This document shows, piece after piece, positions 33,801 through 42,800 of a stretch of 64,000 nt of DNA (its first letter is position 1; the number at the start of each line of letters is the position of its first letter). The notes below the pieces were generated by a model, which had not been told where the DNA came from, ran no database searches, and saw nothing but the letters and a program-made list of their open reading frames with translations. A program made the translations under genes and the position numbers. The stretch spans positions 1 through 64,000 of the forward strand of contig DAJR01000027.1 of the NCBI GenBank assembly GCA_002496385.1, read 5' to 3'. Origin of the DNA: Methanomassiliicoccales archaeon UBA147 (lineage in GTDB: Archaea > Thermoplasmatota > Thermoplasmata > SG8-5).

Positions 33801-36800
33801 AACTTCGGCGGGGACAACGACTCATGGTACATCCCGTCCCTGGCGGTTGGTGCCCCGTTCACCATCACAATCACCGTTCGGGTCGATGCCCTCACCGGCA
33901 CCCTCACGAACTGGGCATTCGTCAATTACACCAATTTCGCAGATATGCCCTTGACCGAGGTGGACGATTTCGCCATCACCACAATAGTCAATCCTATAAT
34001 GGGGATAACCAAATGGGCGCCCGCGACGGCCAACCCGGGCCAGACATTCACATATTGGATCAACTACACAAATACAGGCGATGGCTGGGCTTACAATGTG
34101 GTCATCACCGAGACATACCCGGCCGGAGTATCGTTCGTATCGTCAACACCGGATCCGTCATCCGGGAACAATGTTTGGAACTTCGGGCCGCTCGCTTCGG
34201 GCGCAACCGGCTCCATCCAAATTACCGTTCAGGTGCTCGCCGGAACCGTGGGGTGGGTACTCAATAACTCGGCCAGGCTCGACTTCCAGAACCAGGCGGG
34301 AATCCCCCAACTGACTATCAGCGCATGGGCCGTCACGAATGTGGTCCAGCCCGCCATGACAGTCATCAAGACCGGCCCGGCCACCGCCACACAGGGCCAG
34401 ACCATCCTGTACACCATATTCTACCAGAATACTGGGAACGACATAGCTTACAATGTCATTATCACAGATGCAGTCCCGCTGGGCGTCTCCTTTGTCAATT
34501 CCACACCCAACCCGACCTCGCCCGGTGTATGGGTAATCGGCAACCTGGCACCCGGTGCTTCAGGTTACATCTACATCACCGCCACTATCGGCGCCGCGAC
34601 CACCGGAATTATCACGAACTGGGCGTATGTGAATTATAAGAACCGCATCATTCCTCTTGACCAGGTGGGAGATTCAGCCCTGACAACCATCATCGTCCCG
34701 CGGATGACGATCACCAAGACCGCACCGGATTATGCCAACACCGGCGAAACCATCACTTACACGATATCCTACCAGAACCTCGCGGCTGTCGCTGCTTACA
34801 ATGTGGTGATAACCGACACGCTGCCGGTCGGCGTGACCTATGTGTCTTCGACCCCGCCCGGTTCGGCAGCCGGCCAAACCGTCACCTGGAACGTCGGGAT
34901 TCTCGGGCCGGGAGCGTCCGGGACAATCACGGTCAATGTCATAGTTACAGCAACCGACGGGACCCTGACAAACACTGTCCGGGCAAGTTACAGAAATCAA
35001 TATAGCGTCGTTTATCCCGTTGTCTGGGACACCGACTCCACCATCATCATCAACCCGATAATCACAGTCGAGAAATCCGCCCCGGCAACTGCCAATACCG
35101 GCCAGAACATCGAGTACGTTATCTGGGTGAACAACACCGGAACTGACATAGCTTACAATGTCACAATCACGGAAACGTATCCTGTTGGGGTCATATTCGT
35201 GTTCGCCTTCCCTGTGCCAACTTCCAGCAACAATGTTTGGAACCTTGGCAACCTGGCCCCGGGCACGGCCACCCCAATATTCATCACTGTGACTGTCAAT
35301 GCGACCGGCCTGCTGGTGAACTCTGCAGAGGCCAGATTCAACAATTATGTGGGAATCCCCCAGACACCGGTCACAGACACAGCCAGCACGCTTGTCGGAG
35401 ACCCGCTGATGTTCATTCAGAAGACCGCTCCGCTCAACGCGAATCCCGGCCAGACCATCATGTACACGATACGCTACTGGAACAACGGTACTGCGCCGGC
35501 CTACAATGTGATAATCACTGAAACGTACCCTGCAGGAGTCACATTCCTGAACGCCAACCCGATGCCCGGTAACCCGCCGACAAACACTGTCTGGACCATC
35601 CCGACGGTTCCCTCACATGGCAGCGGTGTTATTTTCATAAACGTCACGATCAGCGCGACTGCAACCGGGTTCATTGAAAACAATGTGCTGCTGGCATACA
35701 CGGACGCGGCGAACAACCCGAAGCCGTCAGTGACAGACCAGGCTATAACTGTCCTTACCGGCCCGTATGTGCTGCTCACCAAGACCGGCCCGGGTTACGC
35801 GAATCCCGGCCAGATCATAATGTACACGGTTACATACCGGAACATCGGAACCGATACAGCCTATAATGTCTGGATAAACGAAACCTACCCGGCATTCGTT
35901 ACCTTCCTGAATGCCACCCCCGCACCGACAACAGGCAACAATGCCTGGAACCTCGGGAACCTTGCCCCGGGCGCATTCGGCACAATATTCATCAACGTGA
36001 CTGTGGCAGCCACAGCTACCGGAACGATTCACAACAATGTCACAGCAGTCTTCCGGAACTCTGTCGGCGAGCAGTTCAGCAGCGATGCCACCTGGCCCAC
36101 GATCATTCTTGAGCCTGTAATGCAAATCGTGAAGACAGGGCCCGCGGGAGCCAACCCCGGAGCGACCATTACATATTGGATAAACTACACGAATACCGGC
36201 TCTGACTGGGCATATGACGTGACAATCACCGAAACCTACCCGACAGGCGTCACCTATTACACAGCCATTCCCCTGCCCACGACCGGCAACAATGTCTGGA
36301 ACGTCGGAAGTCTCGCCCCCGGAGCCAGCGGCTCGATCCAGATAACCGTGACCATAGGTTTGGCTGTGACAGGAAGTATAACCAACACCGTCAGAGTCGA
36401 TTACGATAACCAGGCCGGAAGAGCCATGGTCCCTGTGACTGCCACATTCGTCACTCTCATAGTCAACCCCCTGTTGTCTCTTGAAAAGACAGCATGGACG
36501 GTGCTGCCGGGCACAGTCTTCCCCAACGAGATTTTCACCTACCAGATAATCTACACGAACATCGGCGGCGGATGGGCCTACGATGTGAGGATAACGGAAT
36601 CATTCCCAACAGGCGTGACATTCCTTGACGCAACCCCGCCGCCCACCTTCGGCAACCAATGGCTGGTCGGTCCCCTGGCTCCGGGAGCCAGCGGCTCAAT
36701 TTTGATCACGGTAAGGGTCAACTCCGGAGCTACCGGAACGCTACTGAACAACATCACCGCGAATTACGAGAACTCTCTCGGAGAGATGCCGCCGGTGTAT

Positions 36801-39800
36801 GCCGAACTCGCCCTGCAGGTAATTGCTCCCAGACTCCAGATAACAAAGACCGCGCCGGCGACGGCAAATACCGGCCAGGATATCGTCTACCGGATATGGG
36901 TCAACAATACCGGCAATGCATGGGCGACGGACATAATCCTCACCGAGACATACCCGGCATCCGTCACATTCATCGAAGCAGTGCCCGTGCCTACCGTGCA
37001 AAACACGGTATGGTACGTTCCTGACCTTGGGCCTGGCGGTTCCTGGTTCGTCGAAATCACCGTCCGGGTGAATCTGGACGCTTACGGTACTTTGCTGAAC
37101 AGTGTCGCCGTGACGTTCCGGGATATGGCCGACCAATCCTATGGGCCGGTCCTTGCGCAGGCGATGACCCTCATCCAGGACCCCATGGTCACAATCTCCA
37201 AGACTGGACCGGCCACTGCCAACCCCGGCCAGGTGATCATGTACACGATAACCTATGAGAACATCGGTACCGCGCCCGCCAATGTCATTATCACTGAAAC
37301 CTACCCGGCAAGCGTAACATTCCTGAATGCCACCCCGATGCCCGGCAACCCTGAAAACACAATCTGGAACATCGGCAGCGTAGCCCCGAGCACCGGAGGA
37401 ACCATTTTCATAAATGTAACGGTGAGTGTGACTGCTTCCGGGACACTGACCAACATCGTTGTGCTCGATTATTCGAGCGCAACCAGGGACTTCAAGTCGA
37501 AACAGGCAGTGTGGAACACGACCATTGTCGAGCCGGACATGACCCTGTCGAAGACCGCGCCGGCGCAGGCCAACTCGGGTCAGACAATAACCTACTGGCT
37601 CAATTATTTCAATGAGGGCACCGATTGGGCTTACAATGTGACAGTCACCGAGACATACCCAGACGGGGTGACATTCCTGTCCGCGACTCCCGCACCCACG
37701 ACAATTCCGAACTTCTGGTCAATCGGCAACGTGGCTCCTAACACAGGCGGCTCGATCCAGATAACCGTTAGGGTGAACGCCACCGCTTTCGGAACACTGA
37801 CGAATTATGCCATTCTCAATTACAGGAGCGGAGGAAGGATCATGCCATACGTCGAGGCCACCGCCCAAACTAAGGTCATGGACCCGATTCTCATCATAAC
37901 AAAGGATGCCCCGACCGATGCAAACCAGGGCGAGACCATCACCTACACGATTACCGTCCGGAACATCGGCTCGGACTTCGCCTACAATGTATGGGTGTTC
38001 GAGAACTACCCGGGCACGATATTCGAATCATCTATTCCGGCTCCAGCGTTCCCGTCCAACGATGTCTGGTACTTCGATTCCATAGCCAATGGTTCATTCG
38101 TTGTGATAACCATTACTGTAACTGTCCCGTTATCTGCTTCGGGCTATCTGGACAATGCCGCTTACGTGGATTACTTCGACCTTGCCGGAGAGTCCCAGGA
38201 CAGGGAATGGGCATACGCGTCCACCTATGTCACGGGACCGTCCCTGACAGTGGACAAATGGGCCACGCCCTATGCCAATGCAGGGGATTATCTCACATAC
38301 TGGATCAACATCACCAACACCGGGACCGGCTGGGCATACAATGTGATTGTCACGGAAACATACCCCGCTGGAATCACTTTCGTCTCCGCGATACCCGCGC
38401 CCAACCCGGGGAACACGACCTGGAACTTAGGCTCGATAGCACCGAACCACACGGTGAAGATTCAGATCACTGTGCAGGTGAATATCGGCACGGTCGGGAT
38501 ACTGGTGAACCGCGCGGATGTCGATTACGAGAACCAGATCGGCGTGGATTATACCCCGGTATGGGACATTGCCGTCACCACTCTGGGTGAAATTCCGAAC
38601 GTCATCATCCAGAAGACCGCACCGCAGTATGCGAATGCTGGCCAGACGATTAATTACACCATATTTTACCATAACGCAGCCACGATTTGGGCAAACAATA
38701 CATGGATAAACGAGACATATCCGTTCGGCGTCACCTATGTCCCGGTCGCCAACCCTGCCCCGTCAGTCGGCAACAACTGCTGGTTCATCGATGACCTGGC
38801 GCCCGGCCAATCCGGCTACATATTCATCAGTGTGACAGTGACCGGGGCTGTGTATGGCACTCTCACGAACATGGCCAATATCGTATATTGGAACGGGAAC
38901 CTCACAAGAAAATTCGAGAATTACGCCAGCGCCAACACCATTGTGAGGGACGCGCTCATGCAGGTTGACAAATCCGCGCCGGATACAGTGGCAATCAACC
39001 AGCAGTTCTTATACACGATCACATACACAAACATCGGAAACGATACCGCCTATGATGTGTGGGTTGTGGATACCCTGCCGGGCGGCGTGAGCTTTGTCAC
39101 ATCTTCGATACCGCCGGATGCCAGCAGCGTTCCGCCGGTGTACCGCTGGCACTTTGCCTCAATCGCGCCCGGTGCTTCCGCCGGCATCACCATCACCGTC
39201 CAGGCCAATGTCGCCGGGGTGCAGGTGAACACAGTCACAATTGACTATGACAACACCCAGGGCGTTGCGCGTCCGCAGGTATCTGATTCCGCGACCACCG
39301 TCATCACAGGCCTAGCCACACCCTATGTCACAATTCAAAAATTCGCACCGGCCCAGGCTGTCACAGGCCAGGTAATCACCTATCTGATTACTTATCAAAA
39401 CGTCGGGGACGGGATTGCCAACAATGTGGTGGTAACCGATACCCTGCCCCTTGGCGTGACATTCCTCAATGCCACACCGGCAGAAGATTCCATTGCAGGG
39501 CAACTGGTGACCTGGAACAACCTCGCTCCGATTGGCCCGGGCGTTTCCGGGACCATCTTCGTGAATGTGACTGTCAACGCCCTCTCCGGCACATTGGCCA
39601 ACCAGGCTAATGTAGTTTGGACCGGCGGCTCGAACGTCGCCTACGCCTACACAACAATAGTCTCGCCTCTTATGCAAGTCACCAAAACAGTGAACGAGAC
39701 AATGGCACAGAATGGCGAAACCCTCCACTACACGATAACCTACACCAATGTGGGAAGCGCCCCTGCCTACGACGTGACAATCGTGGACACGCTTCCGCCG

Positions 39801-42800
39801 GGTTCCTCCTACCTGGGCGCAACACCGCCATGGGACACCAGCGCCCCCCCGATGTACACATGGGTAATCCCGATCGTGCCGGCCGGGAGCAGCGGAACAA
39901 TATTCCTCGATGCCCAGGTCAATGTTGTTTCTGGCACACTCACAAACAACGTCTCGCTGAACTATGACAATGCCATCGGGACTGCACAGCAGCCGGTTTA
40001 CGCCGAGGCTACAACAGAGGTCACAGCGGTGGAACTGATATTGACCAAAACCACGAGTTCCCTGGTTGCGGAACCTGGAACAGATATAACCTACTTCATC
40101 ACTATTTTCAATGCCGGGCCGACTCCATTTACCTTTGCCAACGATGTCACCCTAAACGATTTCTACCCTGCCGGCACAATGTTTGTGACAGCTCAGTTAA
40201 AAATAAACAACGGCGGGTGGAATCCCGCACCGGCAAATGTATCCGTGGCAGGCCTTGACACATGGTACCTTTCCTCATGGCTCGGACCCATGCCGGCCTT
40301 CGACACTTGGACATTGCAGCTGATCGTGCACATTGACTGGATGGCCCCGGATGTGCTCGAGAACCGCGCGATGGTGAATTACACAGAATCCGGATTCGTG
40401 CACTTCCTCAATGCCACCGCCGTGACCACGATCAGCGGCCCCCTGATGGACATAACCAAGACCTCCTCGATGAAATACGTCTCTCCGGGCCAGGAATTCA
40501 TCTACACGATAAATTATGTGAACAACGGGCCTGGCCCGGCGCTGAACGTCACCATAAGGGAATTCTACCCTGCCGGCCTGACCTTCCTGTCATCAATACC
40601 CGCCCCGAGCGAGGGGAACAATGTATGGCACCTCGGAACGATTGGCGGATTGAACAATCCGCCCAACTCCGGCCAGATTATCATTCGGGTGAGGGTCAAT
40701 GCCATGGCGGGAGGCGTCCTCACGAACCGCGCCACGCTGAACTACCAGAACATATCCGGAGGCTGGATGCCCGAGGAGTCCGCCTTCAACACGACCACCG
40801 TGCTTACCGGCAACACCAGGATGTACATTGACAAGTCGGGACCGGCCACTGCCACGACCGGCCAGTATGTAGAGTACACGATTTACTATCAGAACATCGG
40901 CACCGGGATGGCCCTGAATGTAGTCCTTGAGGACACTTTCCTCGCCTCTGACCTGTCATTCCTGAGCGCATCGCGGACACCGTCATACGGGGGCCCCGGC
41001 GACACGACGATAGGCTGGAACCTCGGAAACCTGGCCCCGCACGATAGCGGCACGATAATCGTCAGATGCACCATAGGCCTTGCCCCGGGTCCTTCGGCTC
41101 AGAACTTTGCGACCATCTATTTCACAGATACCGTGGGCAACCCTGGCAGTATATCGGACATGGCTTCTACTTGGATACACATCCCGGTACTGAATATAAC
41201 AAAAGAAGGACCTGCCTTCGCAAACAGCGGCCAGTACATCACATATTGGATAAATTACACGAACACAAATCCCATTGCGGCAGCATACAATGTGACGATT
41301 ACGGAAACCTACTCCCTGAATGTCACCTATCTCATTGCCAATCCCCTTCCGACAACAGGGACAAATGTCTGGTTCATCGGCACCGTGAGCCCCGGAGGAA
41401 GCGGGTCCATAATTATAACAGTCCGGGTGCTTGGGACTGTCGCCAACGGAGGCGCTGTTTTCAACTATGTCAATCTCGCCTATGAGAACATGGGCTACAT
41501 CGCCCAGCCTGTTGAAAGTGCCTTTGTCACAACAACCATTTACAACCCCATATTGCAGGTCGGGAAGACCGGTCCGGCATCAGCCAACACGGGCCAGCTC
41601 ATCAATTACACGATTACGCTCAACAACATCGGCGGAGCACCCGCTTACAATATCGAGATAGCCGATTTATATCCGTCCCAGGTGACTTACGTCGGCGCTT
41701 CGCTGACACCCAGCATAGGAAACAACAGGTGGCTCATACCTTTCCTGATAAACGGCGGGTCAATCCAGTTCAACATCACCGTCCGCATCGGATACTCTGT
41801 TACCCCGGGAATCACCATCCATAATGACGTGTTCGTCGACTACGAGGACGGGAACGGAGGGGCAAAACCCCAGGAATGGGCCCGTGCCAGCACCCTGATA
41901 GTTGATCCTCTGCTCAGAGTGACAAAGACAGGGCCTGCCATCGCCAGTACAAACCAGACAATCACCTATCTGATAACCGTCGAGAACTTTGGAAATGCAG
42001 ATGCGTACAATATCCTGCTTAACGAATTGTACCCGTCCAACCAGACAGCCCGGTGGATCACCTTTGTCAATTCATCGCAATTCCCAACCGGAGCAGGTAA
42101 CGACACTTGGACGATATTCTCGCTTGCCCCAGGCGCGACCTGGGTGCTGTGGATAAATGTCACGGTCCTTGTGCAATGCGATATCAATAACACCGTGACA
42201 GTGGCCTACCGGGATTATCCGGGAGAAATCCAGGAACCCGTATCAGATTACTGGGTCACGACCATCGAGAATCCCTGCATGATAATTCGGAAGACTGCCA
42301 ATGCTACGGCCGTTGCTGGGGGCTACATCCTCTACAACATCACCGCCGAGAACATAGGAACAGGCAATGCCACAAATGTGATAGTGACCGAATATTACCC
42401 GGTCGGAACCGCCTTCGTATGGGCAAGCATCACGCCCACATCTGGAAACAACGAATGGACATTCGCGAGCCTGCCTGTCGGGTTCATTGGATGGCTCAAC
42501 ATCCTCGTCAGGGTCAACGGGAACGCCGTTCCGGCTTCATTGCTGAACAACACGGTGCATTTCGCCTACCAGAACCAGGGCGGCATGCCGATGCCTCAAT
42601 TGAACGTGTCAGCATCAACCAGGATCATCGGACCCTCAATACAAATACTGAAGTCCGCCCCGGGATATGTGGAAATAGGCCAGATATTCAACTACACCAT
42701 CCAGTATTGGAACAACGGCACGGATTGGGCATACAATGTGGTGATCCGGGATATCTATCCTTCAGCCCTTACAATACTCGGAACAGAACCGGCCCCGGCC